Of a stretch of DNA of 64,000 bases, positions 33,549-42,522 are shown piece by piece; the stretch's first letter is position 1; every line of letters starts with the position of its first letter. A model generated the notes under the pieces. That model saw nothing but the letters and a program-made list of their open reading frames with translations, was not told the DNA's origin and searched no databases. The stretch comes from CAZNPW01 sp964575185 (GTDB lineage: Bacteria > Pseudomonadota > Alphaproteobacteria > Rhodobacterales > Rhodobacteraceae): assembly GCA_964575185.1 (NCBI GenBank), contig CAZNPW010000010.1:1-64000 (forward strand), written 5' to 3'. A program made the translations under genes and the position numbers.

Positions 33549-34153
33549 TGCGCCGCCTGGCGCGGCAGCCGCTGGTCGTGGCAAGCCACAACGCGGGCAA
33601 GGTCGAAGAGCTGCAGGCGTTGCTGCGTCCGCATGGCGTGGCGGTGCTGGGCGCGGCCGCGCTGGGGCTGGCGGTTCCCGCCGAGACGGAGACGACCTTC
33701 GCCGGCAACGCGCGCCTGAAGGCGGTGGCGGCGATGCGGGCGACCGGGCTGCCCGCGCTGGCGGACGACAGCGGGCTGAGCGTCGATGCCCTGGGCGGAG
33801 CACCGGGTGTCCTGACGGCCGACTGGGCGGAGGGGCCGGGCGGGCGGGACTACGGGCTGGGGATGGCGCGGGTCTGGGACGCCTGCGAGGCGGCCCGGGC
33901 GCCGATGCCGCGCCGCGCACGGTTCATCTGCATGCTGGTGCTCGCCTGGCCGGAGGGGGACGAAACCAGCGCCGAGGGCATCCTTTCGGGGCAGCTCGTC
34001 TGGCCCGGGCGCGGGGCGAATGGCCATGGCTTCGACCCGATGTTCCTGCCCGACGGGCATGACCTTACCTGCGGCGAGATGGACCGGTGGGAAAAGAACC
34101 GCATCAGCCACCGGGGTCGCGCCTTCGCGGCACTGGAAAGGGCGCTTCCATGA
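33548..34153 (+). CDS. rdgB: dITP/XTP pyrophosphatase (RdgB/HAM1)
   Basis: Hydrolyses non-canonical purine nucleoside triphosphates (dITP, XTP) to keep them out of nucleic acids. A 201-residue protein with the N-terminal VVASHNAGKVEELQALL, ADDSGLSVDALGGAPGVLTADWA, FICMLVLAWPEGD and GHGFDPMFLPDG, and the C-terminal EKNRISHRGRAFAAL. Overlaps rph by one base and hemW by four. Confidence 0.97.
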   Translation: MRRLARQPLVVASHNAGKVEELQALLRPHGVAVLGAAALGLAVPAETETTFAGNARLKAVAAMRATGLPALADDSGLSVDALGGAPGVLTADWAEGPGGRDYGLGMARVWDACEAARAPMPRRARFICMLVLAWPEGDETSAEGILSGQLVWPGRGANGHGFDPMFLPDGHDLTCGEMDRWEKNRISHRGRAFAALERALP

Positions 34154-35310
34154 GGTTCGGCCTTTATGTCCACTGGCCGTTCTGCACGTCGAAGTGCCCT
34201 TACTGCGACTTCAACAGCCACGTCGCGAAAGCTGTCGACCATGCGGCCTGGCGCGCCGCGCTGCTGTCCGAACTGCGGCGGGTTGCGCCCGAGTTCGCCG
34301 GGCAGGGGTTGGGATCGGTGTTCTTCGGCGGTGGCACGCCGTCGCTGATGGAACCGGCGACGGTCGCGGCCGTCCTGGACGCGGCGGCCGGCCTGTTCGC
34401 CCTGGCCGATGACATCGAGGTAACCCTGGAGGCGAACCCGGGGTCGACCGAGATGGCGCGGATGGCGGCGTTCCGCGATGCGGGTGTGAACCGCGTGTCG
34501 ATCGGCGTGCAGGCGCTCGATGATGCAGGCCTGCGACGCCTGGGCCGGACGCATACGGCCGCGGATGCGCGCGCCGCGGTGGACGTCGCGGCGCGGCAGT
34601 TTTCGCGCTTCTCCTTCGACCTGATCTACGGCCGGCAGGACCAGACCGAAGCGGACTGGGAGGCGGAGCTGCGGCGGGCGCTGTCTTTTGCCGGGGATCA
34701 CCTGTCACTGTATCAGCTGACGATCGAGGATGGCACCGTCTTCGGCGCCCGCCAGGCGGCGGGGCAGTTGCGTGGACTGCCCGACGACGAGCGGGGGGCC
34801 GTCATGTTCGAGACGACCGGCGCGCTGTGCGAGGCTGCGGGACTGCGCCGCTACGAGGTGTCGAACTACGCCCGCCCGGACCAGGCGTCGCGGCACAACC
34901 TGATCTACTGGCGTGGCGGGGACTACGCGGGGATCGGCCCGGGCGCGCACGGGCGCCACCGGGCGGAGGACGGAGCGCGGATCGCGACGACGGCGATCCG
35001 CGCGCCGGACGCATGGATCGCGGCCGCCCGGCGCGGCAATGCCGAAGCGGAGCGGCTGCGCCTGAGCGAGGCGGAGCGCCGGGACGAACGGCTCGTGATG
35101 GGCCTGCGCCTGACCGAAGGCCTTCCGCTCGCGGCCATCGGTCTGGACCGCGACACCGACGTTCTGCGTGCCGGTGTCGCGGACGGCTGGCTGTGGGCAA
35201 CCGCCGACCGTGTCGGCGCGACGCCGGGCGGGCTGCTGCTGCTCGACCGGGTGATCGCCGAGATCGGCCATGCGCTCGATCAGAAGGACAGGTCGGCCGT
35301 CCTGGCGTGA
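34150..35310 (+). CDS. hemW: Heme chaperone HemW (radical SAM, HemN-like)
   Basis: A 386-residue radical SAM protein. The cluster motif is FCTSKCPYCDFNS (CxxxCxxC), with FFGGGTPSLM, NPGSTE, VNRVSIGVQALDDAGLRRLGR, FDLIYGRQDQT and RHNLIYWRGGDYAGIGPGAHG. The extra cysteine stretch of true coproporphyrinogen dehydrogenase is missing, so it is HemW, which carries heme to proteins, rather than HemN. The start overlaps rdgB (ATGA). Its last 31 bases overlap the 3' end of convergent parB. Confidence 0.95.
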   Translation: MRFGLYVHWPFCTSKCPYCDFNSHVAKAVDHAAWRAALLSELRRVAPEFAGQGLGSVFFGGGTPSLMEPATVAAVLDAAAGLFALADDIEVTLEANPGSTEMARMAAFRDAGVNRVSIGVQALDDAGLRRLGRTHTAADARAAVDVAARQFSRFSFDLIYGRQDQTEADWEAELRRALSFAGDHLSLYQLTIEDGTVFGARQAAGQLRGLPDDERGAVMFETTGALCEAAGLRRYEVSNYARPDQASRHNLIYWRGGDYAGIGPGAHGRHRAEDGARIATTAIRAPDAWIAAARRGNAEAERLRLSEAERRDERLVMGLRLTEGLPLAAIGLDRDTDVLRAGVADGWLWATADRVGATPGGLLLLDRVIAEIGHALDQKDRSAVLA

Positions 35311-36185
35311 CTGAGGGCGGTGCAGATGAGGTCGAGGTCCTCCAGCGACCGGTAGCGGACGGTGATCTGGCCACCGCCGAGATCGGGGGCATGCTCGATG
35401 CGGACCGGCATCGCGAGCGCGGCCGATACGTCGGCTTCGAGCGCGAGGGTGTCCGCGTCCTTGCCTTGCGGCCGGCGTCCCGTGCGCGGGGCCTTTTCCT
35501 TGCGGTCGCGGGCGAGGTCCTCGACCTGCCGGACCGACAGGCCCTCGGCCACGATCCGCTGCACCAGTGCCTGCGCGTCGGGCACCCCGTGGATTGCCCG
35601 GGCATGACCGGCCGACAGCGTGCCGTCGCGCACGAGGGCCTGGATGGGATCGGGCAGCGCGAGCAGACGCAGGGTGTTGGCGATGTGGCTGCGGCTTTTT
35701 CCGAGCGCCTGGGCGAGCTGTTCCTGCGTGTGGCCGAAACGCTGCATGAGCTGGGCGTAGGCCTGCCCCTCTTCGATCGCATTCAGGTCCTGTCGCTGGA
35801 TGTTCTCCAGCAGCGCGATCTGCAGCACGTCGTCGTCGGAGTAGCTCCTGACCACCGCCGGAATGCGGTGCTGGGCCGCGAGCTGGGCCGCACGCCAGCG
35901 GCGTTCGCCCGCGACGATCTGGTAGCGGCCGTCGGCCGCTGCACGGACCACGATGGGCTGCAGGAGCCCGTGCTGGCGGATCGACTGCGCCAGTTCCTCG
36001 AGCGCGGCGGGGTCGAACCGACGCCGGGGCTGGTCGGGGTTCGGGTCGATCCGGTCGATCGGCACATGGACCAGGCCCTCCTGCGCCGCTTCCGGGGTTT
36101 CGTTCGGTGCGGCGACATCGGCCAGGAGGGCAGACAGGCCGCGGCCGAGACCCCGCCGCTCGAATCGCTCGTCCGTCATCGTCAT
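35280..36185 (-). CDS. parB: Chromosome partitioning protein ParB
   Basis: A 301-residue CTP-dependent parS-binding clamp that organises the origin region. The N-terminal box is RGLGRGLSALLADV. The nucleotide-binding and spreading region holds IDPNPDQPRRRFDPAALEELAQSIRQHGLLQPIVV and VAGERRWRAAQLA. The helix-turn-helix is TQEQLAQALGKSRSHIANTLRLLALP, and a C-terminal dimerisation segment ends the protein. The ATG overlaps the parA stop (ATGA); a second ATG two codons on is possible. Its parS target lies 3.2 kb away in mnmG. Confidence 0.98.
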   Translation of the reverse strand: MTMTDERFERRGLGRGLSALLADVAAPNETPEAAQEGLVHVPIDRIDPNPDQPRRRFDPAALEELAQSIRQHGLLQPIVVRAAADGRYQIVAGERRWRAAQLAAQHRIPAVVRSYSDDDVLQIALLENIQRQDLNAIEEGQAYAQLMQRFGHTQEQLAQALGKSRSHIANTLRLLALPDPIQALVRDGTLSAGHARAIHGVPDAQALVQRIVAEGLSVRQVEDLARDRKEKAPRTGRRPQGKDADTLALEADVSAALAMPVRIEHAPDLGGGQITVRYRSLEDLDLICTALSHARTADLSF

Positions 36186-36982
36186 CCCCGCTTCGCTGCC
36201 GTTTCGGTTGCCGGATTGATCCGTGCCGCAATGTCTGCCGCAAGCGCGCGATAGGCCGCCGCCCCGCGCGAGGCCGGGTCGTAGCTGATGATCGACATCC
36301 CGTGCGACGGTGCCTCGCTGAGCCGCACGTTGCGCGGGATCACGGCCTGGAACACCAGATCCCCGAGCGTCGCGCGCACGTCCTCTTCGACCTGGATGGC
36401 CAGGCGGTTCCGCTTGTCGTGCATGGTGATGAGCACGCCCTCGATCCGCAGCGGCGGGTTCTCGTGCTCGCGGATCTGGCGGATGGTCTGGATCAACTGC
36501 GTCAATCCCTCGAGGGCGAAGTATTCCGCCTGCAAGGGGATGAGGACGCTGCCCGCCGCAACGAGCGCATTCAGCGCCACGAGGTTCAGGGAGGGACCGC
36601 AGTCGATGATGACCACATCGGCCGTCAGCCCCGACGCCCGTGGGCCCCGCAGCGCCTGCGTGAGGTGCCTGAGACGGTTGGGCCTCGCGGCAAGATCGAG
36701 ATCGGCGGAGGCGAGATCGGGCGAGGCGGGGATCAGGCGGAGGTTGGCGACCGGGGTTGCCTGCACGAGGTCGGCGAGGGGCAGCGTGCCGATCAGCGCA
36801 TCGTAACTCGACCCCTGCGCAGAGCACGTCTGCCCGAGGCCCGTCGTGGCATTCGCCTGGGCATCGAGGTCGAGAAGCACGACGCGATGCCCGGATTCCG
36901 CCAGTGCCGCCGCAAGGTTGATCGCGGTCGTCGTCTTGCCGACCCCGCCCTTCTGGTTGGCGATGGCTATCACATGCATCAT
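36182..36982 (-). CDS. parA: Chromosome partitioning ATPase ParA
   Basis: A 266-residue deviant-Walker ATPase that segregates origin regions with ParB. VIAIANQKGGVGKTTTAINLAAALA gives the KGGxGKT P-loop, followed by VVLLDLDAQANATTGLG, DVVIIDCGPSLNLVALNAL and VLIPLQAEYFALEGLTQL. The start is one of two consecutive ATGs overlapping the rsmG stop (TGATGATG). Operon mnmE-mnmG-rsmG-parA-parB. Confidence 0.98.
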   Translation of the reverse strand: MMHVIAIANQKGGVGKTTTAINLAAALAESGHRVVLLDLDAQANATTGLGQTCSAQGSSYDALIGTLPLADLVQATPVANLRLIPASPDLASADLDLAARPNRLRHLTQALRGPRASGLTADVVIIDCGPSLNLVALNALVAAGSVLIPLQAEYFALEGLTQLIQTIRQIREHENPPLRIEGVLITMHDKRNRLAIQVEEDVRATLGDLVFQAVIPRNVRLSEAPSHGMSIISYDPASRGAAAYRALAADIAARINPATETAAKRG

Positions 36983-37575
36983 CAGACCGCCTTGCGAAGG
37001 GTGCGGATGCCCAGGACCGCAGACCCGGGGTGGATCCCGGGGTGGATTTCCAGATCGAAGCCCCAGGCGGTGCGCGCTTCCGCGACTTCGGCAAGGTGGC
37101 CCGCGCCTTTCAGGTAGAGCCCCGTTGCGTCTTGGGTGCCGTGACGCGCCTGGAAGTCCAGGAGAGCCTCGAGTGGCGCAAGCGCCCTGGCCATGACGAC
37201 GTCAGCCTGCAGGGGCGGCACATCCATGATGCGCGCGGCCCGTATCTCGACCGGCACCTGCAGCAAGCGGGCTGCCTCCTGCAGGAACGCGCATTTGCGC
37301 TGGTCGGCTTCCACGAGAATCACGGTCGCCGGGCGGTCGTGACGGTGCAGTTCGGACGCGACGATCAATCCCGGAAACCCGGCGCCGGACCCGAGGTCCA
37401 CCACCCGACGCGCGGTCGCGGGCACGAGCTTTGCCGCGGCCATGCTGTCGGCGACGTGACGGGCAAGGATATCCTCGACCGTGGATGGCGCGATCAAGTT
37501 GATGCGCTGCGTCCACCGCCGGAGCAGGTCCGCAAACGCGGCGTAAGGATGCAGATCGTCGACGATCGCCTGCAT
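36982..37575 (-). CDS. rsmG: 16S rRNA (guanine527-N7)-methyltransferase RsmG (GidB)
   Basis: A 197-residue SAM-dependent methyltransferase: FADLLRRWTQRINLIAPSTVEDILARHVADSM, RVVDLGSGAGFPGLIVASEL, VILVEADQRKCAFLQEAARLL, ADVVMARALAPLEALLDF and GLYLKGAGHLAEVAEA. It methylates G527 in the 16S 530 loop. ATG overlapping the mnmG stop (TGATG) is preferred over a GTG one codon earlier. Confidence 0.97.
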   Translation of the reverse strand: MQAIVDDLHPYAAFADLLRRWTQRINLIAPSTVEDILARHVADSMAAAKLVPATARRVVDLGSGAGFPGLIVASELHRHDRPATVILVEADQRKCAFLQEAARLLQVPVEIRAARIMDVPPLQADVVMARALAPLEALLDFQARHGTQDATGLYLKGAGHLAEVAEARTAWGFDLEIHPGIHPGSAVLGIRTLRKAV

Positions 37576-39428
37576 CACGCTGCCTGGGCGGACTGCCGTT
37601 TCAGGGCTGCGGTCAGGATCACGATCGCGGCCGGGGTCATGCCCTCCACCTTCCGCGCCTGCGCCAGGGAAGCCGGCCGATGACGTGACAGCTTTTCCTT
37701 CAGCTCGTGCGACAGGCCGGGCAGCGGGCCGTAATCGAAATCGCCCGGAATGGCGCGCGCGAGATCCGCCTCGAGACTGCGGACTTCGTTCTGCTGGCGC
37801 TGGATGTAAGGAGCATACAGCGCATCGATCGCCGCCTGTCCGCGTATCGCGGGGCTGGTGGGGGCCAGATCGGGGGCCAGCGCCAGCAAGGCCGCGTCAT
37901 CGACCTCGCGCCCCCCCAGGAACTCCCACGCGGTCCGGGCGCGGCCGTCGCGCGGCAGAATCTGGTCCACCGCCGTCAGGGCAGCAGAGGTCAGCACGGT
38001 GGAGTCGAGCACGGCCCTCACCTCGGACAGGGCCTCGGCCTTCCTGGTGAACTCCGCCCAGCGACCGTCGCCGACGATCCCCGCGGATCGACCGAGCGAC
38101 GTCAGACGCTGGTCCGCATTGTCGGCCCGCAGCGCGAGACGGAACTCTGCACGCGAGGTGAACATCCGGTAGGGCTCGGTGACGCCGCGCGAGATCAGAT
38201 CGTCGATCATCACGCCGATGTAGGAGTTCGCGCGGTTCAGCGGCACCGCTGCCCCGGCGGCGGCAGACCCGGCCACGAGCCCCTGCCCGGCGGCCTCCTC
38301 GTATCCTGTGGTGCCGTTGATCTGCCCGGCGAGATAGAGGCCGGGAAGGGCCCTGACCTGAAGCGCGGGGGTCAACTGCCGCGGGTCGAAGAAATCATAT
38401 TCGACCGCATAGCCCCATTGCAGGACGCGCACGGCGGACAGGCCATCAAGCGTCTGGAGATAGGCAAGCTGAACCTCGGGCGGAAGCGATGTCGACAAGC
38501 CGTTGGGGTAGACCGTGGAATCCTCCAGCCCCTCGGGCTCCAGAAACACCTGGTGGGAGTCGCGGTCTGCAAACCGCAGCACCTTGTCCTCGATCGACGG
38601 GCAATAGCGCGGTCCCTTGCCTTCGATCCGGCCGCCATACATGGCGGACAGGTGGATGTTGTCGCGCACGACGGCGTGGGTTCGGGCGTTCGTATGCGTG
38701 ACGCCGCAGGCGATCTGCGGCAAGCCCGTCTGCCGCGTGAGGAACGACATGAAGGTCGGCGCAGGATCGGAGTCCTGGCGCGCGACCTGGTCCCAGGCGA
38801 TGCTGCGACCATCGAGGCGGGGCGGCGTTCCGGTCTTCAGTCTGCCGCCGATGGCAAGCGCCTCGCGCAGGCGATGCGCCAGGCGTTGCGAGGCCGGATC
38901 ACCGCGGCGTCCGCCCTCGGAGACGTCGGGACCGACGAAAAGCCGTCCGTTCAGGAAGGTTCCGGTGGTCAGGACGACGGCATCGGCCATTATTCGGTCG
39001 CCCGATGTCGTCTCGATGCCCGCAACGCGCCCCCCATGCTGGCACAGGTCCGCCACCTCGGCCTCCACGATCCGGAGGTTCGGATGCGCGACGAGGCGGG
39101 CTTGCACCGCCTTGCGATATACGCCGCGGTCGGCCTGGATGCGCGGCCCGCGGACGGCGTGTCCCTTGCTGCTGTTCAGAAGACGATACTGGATCGCGGA
39201 TTGATCGGCGGCGCCTGCCATGATCCCGTCGAGCGCGTCGATCTCGCGGACGATGTGGCCCTTTCCCACACCGCCGATGGCCGGGTTGCACGACATGACC
39301 CCGATCGTTGACGAGGACTGGGTGACGAGGACGACGTTTGCTCCGGCGCGTGCGGCGGCGGAAGCGGCTTCGGCTCCGGCGTGGCCGCCCCCGACCACGA
39401 TCACGTCAGACTGTTTCACGTGAAACAC
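37575..39428 (-). CDS. mnmG: tRNA U34 carboxymethylaminomethyl synthase MnmG (GidA)
   Basis: A 617-residue FAD enzyme which, with MnmE, installs cmnm5 at U34 of several tRNAs. FAD motif DVIVVGGGHAGAEAASAAARAG, MSCNPAIGGVGKGHIVREIDALDG, DQSAIQYRLLNSSKGHAVRGPRIQADR, GTFLNGRLFVG, RLKTGTPPRL, and the C-terminal ASLAQARKVEGMTPAAIVIL. The GTG start follows the mnmE stop with no gap. The first six codons (MFHVKQ) lie on a perfect parS site, so the N-terminus is constrained by the partition system. Confidence 0.98.
   Translation of the reverse strand: MFHVKQSDVIVVGGGHAGAEAASAAARAGANVVLVTQSSSTIGVMSCNPAIGGVGKGHIVREIDALDGIMAGAADQSAIQYRLLNSSKGHAVRGPRIQADRGVYRKAVQARLVAHPNLRIVEAEVADLCQHGGRVAGIETTSGDRIMADAVVLTTGTFLNGRLFVGPDVSEGGRRGDPASQRLAHRLREALAIGGRLKTGTPPRLDGRSIAWDQVARQDSDPAPTFMSFLTRQTGLPQIACGVTHTNARTHAVVRDNIHLSAMYGGRIEGKGPRYCPSIEDKVLRFADRDSHQVFLEPEGLEDSTVYPNGLSTSLPPEVQLAYLQTLDGLSAVRVLQWGYAVEYDFFDPRQLTPALQVRALPGLYLAGQINGTTGYEEAAGQGLVAGSAAAGAAVPLNRANSYIGVMIDDLISRGVTEPYRMFTSRAEFRLALRADNADQRLTSLGRSAGIVGDGRWAEFTRKAEALSEVRAVLDSTVLTSAALTAVDQILPRDGRARTAWEFLGGREVDDAALLALAPDLAPTSPAIRGQAAIDALYAPYIQRQQNEVRSLEADLARAIPGDFDYGPLPGLSHELKEKLSRHRPASLAQARKVEGMTPAAIVILTAALKRQSAQAA
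39412..39427. promoter_or_regulatory. parS centromere-like site
   Basis: The 16-bp perfect palindrome TGTTTCACGTGAAACA, identical to the canonical bacterial parS. It lies over codons 1-6 of mnmG, 3.2 kb from parB and 3.1 kb from the probable origin. This is the only copy I found in the window. Confidence 0.95.
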
Positions 39429-40700
39429 CTATTTTCCGATGCAGAACCGCGAGAAAATCTGCGCGAGGACATCCTCGGCCTCGACTCGCCCGGTCAGCCT
39501 TGCCAGTGATGTAGCCGCGCGACGCACCCCTTCGCAACCCACGTCGAGACGTCCGGGCAGATCGTGAAGCGCGTCCTCGATCTCGGAGATGGCCTCGGCC
39601 ACGGCGTGATGGTGACGAAGCTGGACGATGACCCCGGCGTCCGCAGCCCGCGATGCCAGCCGATCTGCGATCTCGCGCAACAGGTCCGCGACGCCCTCTC
39701 CGGTCTTTCCCGACACGCCGCTTCCTGCCAGCGGATGCCGGTCGCATTGTCCGACGCGGAAGATCGTGTCGGGCTGTCCCGGGGGCAGATCGTCGGCGTT
39801 TGCCACGAGAACCACGCGAAGATCCGCCTGTTCGGCGCGGATCTTGCCGCGCGCCACGCCCATCTCTTCCAGCGCATCCTCTGTCTCGCGCAGGCCCGCC
39901 GTGTCGAGAAAGGTCACCGGCAGCCCGTGAAGATCGACCCGCACCTCGATCACGTCGCGCGTCGTTCCGGGCACGTCGCTGACCAGGGCGATATCGCGTC
40001 GGGATATCGCATTGATCAGGGTCGACTTCCCGATGTTCGGCGGCCCCACGATGGCCACCTCGAACCCGTTGCGCACGGCGCGGGCGGCCGTGCCTCCCTG
40101 CAGATTCCGCAACAGTTCGGCGCGCAGGCCAACGAGGATCGTCGTCGCCTCCGCCACGAGCGACGTCGGCAGATCCTCATCGGCGAAATCGATGGCCGCC
40201 TCGAGGAATGCCAGCGCACCCAGCAGCGCTTCGCGCCAGACCTCGGCCTGGCGTCCCAGTTCGCCGTCCATCTGCCGCAGGGCCTGCCTGCGCTGAACGT
40301 CGGTTTCGGCGTCTATTAGATCGACCAGTCCCTCGGCCTCTGCCAGGTCCATCTTGCCGTTCTCGAGCGCGCGCCGCGTGAACTCGCCCGGGTCGGCCAG
40401 CCGCAGCCCGGACCGGCGGGACAGGGACGAGAGGACGGCCCTCAGCGTCGCCCGGCCGCCGTGAACGTGCAGCTCCACGCAGTCCTCGCCCGTATAGCTC
40501 GCCGGCCGGGGGAAACTCACGGCGAGGCCGGAATCGAGCACCGCACCACCGTCGTGCAGAACGACGCGCTCCAGCCGCCGGGGCACGGCAAGCGCCGCCC
40601 CCAATGCGCGGGCCGCGTCAAGCGCCAGCGGACCGGAGATCCGGATGACCGCGACACCCGCCCGACCGGCCGCGGTCGCGGGGGCGAAGATCGTGTCCAT
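39429..40700 (-). CDS. mnmE: tRNA modification GTPase MnmE (TrmE)
   Basis: A 423-residue GTPase, partner of MnmG. The N-terminal formyl-THF-binding domain reads MDTIFAPATAAGRAGVAVIRISGP and YTGEDCVELHVHGG, then GEFTRRALENGKMDLAEAEGLVDLIDAET. The G domain has GPPNIGKST, TTRDVIEV and DTAGLRET. The C-terminus ends FCIGK, with the catalytic Cys of the C-x-G-K motif. The second G-domain motif (NKxD-like) is less clear, as the stretch VLVANADDLPPG replaces it. Ends directly at the mnmG start. Confidence 0.97.
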   Translation of the reverse strand: MDTIFAPATAAGRAGVAVIRISGPLALDAARALGAALAVPRRLERVVLHDGGAVLDSGLAVSFPRPASYTGEDCVELHVHGGRATLRAVLSSLSRRSGLRLADPGEFTRRALENGKMDLAEAEGLVDLIDAETDVQRRQALRQMDGELGRQAEVWREALLGALAFLEAAIDFADEDLPTSLVAEATTILVGLRAELLRNLQGGTAARAVRNGFEVAIVGPPNIGKSTLINAISRRDIALVSDVPGTTRDVIEVRVDLHGLPVTFLDTAGLRETEDALEEMGVARGKIRAEQADLRVVLVANADDLPPGQPDTIFRVGQCDRHPLAGSGVSGKTGEGVADLLREIADRLASRAADAGVIVQLRHHHAVAEAISEIEDALHDLPGRLDVGCEGVRRAATSLARLTGRVEAEDVLAQIFSRFCIGK

Positions 40701-40706
40701 CGCGGG

Positions 40707-41981
40707 TCAGCTGTTCATCGATTCGAAGAACTCGCCGTTGGTCTTGGTCTGTTTCAGCTTGCCGATCAGGAACTCGATCGCATCGGTGGTTCCCATCGGG
40801 TTCAGGATCCGCCGCAGGACATAGGTTTTCTGCAGGTCGACCTTTTCGACCAGAAGCTCTTCCTTCCGGGTGCCGGACTTCAGGATGTCCATGGCCGGGA
40901 AGACGCGCTTGTCGGCGACCTTGCGGTCGAGCACGATCTCGCTGTTGCCGGTTCCCTTGAACTCCTCGAAGATCACCTCGTCCATCCGGCTGCCCGTGTC
41001 GATCAGCGCCGTCGCGATGATGGTCAGCGACCCGCCCTCCTCAATGTTGCGCGCGGCCCCGAAGAACCGTTTCGGCCGCTGCAACGCGTTGGCATCCACG
41101 CCGCCGGTCAGGACCTTACCGCTCGACGGCACAACAGTGTTGAAGGCGCGGCCAAGTCTTGTGATCGAATCGAGCAGGATCACAACATCTCGCTTGTGCT
41201 CCACCAGCCGCTTCGCCTTTTCGATCACCATTTCGGCCACCGCCACATGCCGCGTCGCGGGTTCGTCGAAGGTCGAGGACACGACCTCCCCCTTCACGCT
41301 GCGCTGCATGTCGGTCACCTCCTCGGGCCGCTCGTCGATCAGCAGCACGATCAGGTAGCACTCGGCGTGGTTCTTCTCGATCGAATGCGCGATGTTCTGC
41401 AACAGCACCGTCTTGCCCGTCCGCGGCGGCGCGACGATCAGCGCCCGCTGGCCCTTGCCGATCGGGCAGACGAGGTCGATGATCCGGGCCGAGCGATCCT
41501 TGATCGTCGGATCCTCGATCTCCATCTTCAGCCGCTCGTCGGGGTACAGCGGGGTCAGGTTGTCGAAATGAACCTTGTGGCGCGCCCGCTCCGGGTCGTC
41601 GAAGTTGATGCGGGTGGCCTTGGTCAGGGCGAAGTAGCGCTCGTTCTCGCGCGGGGCCTGGATCACGCCCTCGATCGTGTCCCCGGTGCGCAGGCTGAAC
41701 TGGCGGATCATCTCCGGACTGACGTAGATGTCGTCCGGCCCCGGAAGATAGTTCGCCTCGGGGCTGCGGAGGAAACCGAAACCGTCCTGCAGGACCTCGA
41801 GCACGCCGTCGCCGCCGATCTCCCACCCTTCCTCGGCATGTTCCTTCAGGATCGAGAACATCATCTCGCCCTTGCGCATGCTGGGCGCGTTCTCGATCTC
41901 CCACTCTTCGGCCATCGCAAGCAGATCGGCGGGGGTCTTTGCCTTGAGTTCGGACAGCTTGAGGTGCTGGATCGTATCCAT
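40707..41981 (-). CDS. rho: Transcription termination factor Rho
   Basis: A 424-residue hexameric RNA helicase. N-terminal Rho domain (LSELKAKTPADLLAMAEEWEIENA), RNA-binding cold-shock fold (EVLQDGFGFLRSPEANYLPGPDDIYVSPEMIRQFSLRTGD), Walker A APPRTGKTVLLQ, LLIDERPEEVTDM, RDVVILLDSITRLGRAFN and the C-terminal RKEELLVEKVDLQKTYVLRRIL. ATG with GGAGT upstream. A large GC-rich hairpin precedes the leader. It ends six bases before mnmE. Confidence 0.99.
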   Translation of the reverse strand: MDTIQHLKLSELKAKTPADLLAMAEEWEIENAPSMRKGEMMFSILKEHAEEGWEIGGDGVLEVLQDGFGFLRSPEANYLPGPDDIYVSPEMIRQFSLRTGDTIEGVIQAPRENERYFALTKATRINFDDPERARHKVHFDNLTPLYPDERLKMEIEDPTIKDRSARIIDLVCPIGKGQRALIVAPPRTGKTVLLQNIAHSIEKNHAECYLIVLLIDERPEEVTDMQRSVKGEVVSSTFDEPATRHVAVAEMVIEKAKRLVEHKRDVVILLDSITRLGRAFNTVVPSSGKVLTGGVDANALQRPKRFFGAARNIEEGGSLTIIATALIDTGSRMDEVIFEEFKGTGNSEIVLDRKVADKRVFPAMDILKSGTRKEELLVEKVDLQKTYVLRRILNPMGTTDAIEFLIGKLKQTKTNGEFFESMNS

Positions 41982-42023
41982 GACCACTCCAGATGCGCAA
42001 CGTGGGGGCGCATGCACGTCGTG

Positions 42024-42060
42024 AAAGGGGGAACACGCCCCGGGACCGGGGCCCGTTCCC
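42024..42060 (-). terminator. GC-rich nested hairpin between hemJ and rho
   Basis: Nested inverted repeats: outer GGGAAC/GTTCCC and inner CCCCGG/CCGGGG around two bases. On the minus strand it is followed by CCCCTTTC. It could end hemJ transcription or act in the rho leader, since rho is often autoregulated by attenuation. Confidence 0.5.
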
Positions 42061-42090
42061 TTAGGCTCGGGCGAGGGCGAAAGTCAACCG

Positions 42091-42522
42091 TCAGTATTTC
42101 ACGATGACCGAGATCACGATGACGACCATCAGCAGGGTCGGCACCTCGTTGGCCAGGCGCCATGCCCGCTCCGGCATCCGGTTGCGCCCGTCGGCAAAGG
42201 CCTTGCGGGCACCGGCCAGCCACATGTGGAATCCGGTCATCGCCAGGACGCCCGCGGCCTTCACCCAGGCCCAGGCAGCATCCCAGTCGACCGCGCCCAG
42301 CGAGACGAGCCAGAGCCCGAAGATCCAGGTGGCGATCATCGCTGGGGTCATGATCGCGCGCAGCAGCCGCCGCTCCATCACCGCGAAGGTGTCGTGCAGC
42401 ACACCCGAGGTTCCACCGCGCGCGGCGTGGTAGACGAACAGCCGCGGCAGGTAGAACAGCCCCGCCATCCACGCGATGACCGAGATCACATGCAGCGACT
42501 TCACCCAGACATAGACGTCCAT
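42091..42522 (-). CDS. hemJ: Protoporphyrinogen IX oxidase HemJ
   Basis: A 143-residue membrane protein of the HemJ/CopD-like family, which oxidises protoporphyrinogen IX late in heme synthesis. Four to five helices: the first has WVKSLHVISVIAWMAGLFYLPRLFVYH, with conserved His and Arg residues that carry heme, then LLRAIMTPAMIATWIFGLWLVSL, GVLAMTGFHMWLAGARKAFADG and TLLMVVIVISVIVKY. ATG at MDVYVWVK matches the family's usual start; a start 21 codons upstream is possible. It is the first gene left of the probable origin. Confidence 0.92.
   Translation of the reverse strand: MDVYVWVKSLHVISVIAWMAGLFYLPRLFVYHAARGGTSGVLHDTFAVMERRLLRAIMTPAMIATWIFGLWLVSLGAVDWDAAWAWVKAAGVLAMTGFHMWLAGARKAFADGRNRMPERAWRLANEVPTLLMVVIVISVIVKY

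Noticed and set aside
34150..35310. Coproporphyrinogen III dehydrogenase (HemN) call
   Set aside because: Motifs and length match HemW, and the HemN-specific N-terminal cysteine region is absent.
42026..42060. GGAAC-N19-CGTT or TGTT around the rho leader as an EcfG promoter
   Set aside because: Spacer of 19 bp is outside 16-17; the GGAAC/GTTCC blocks are better explained by a hairpin.
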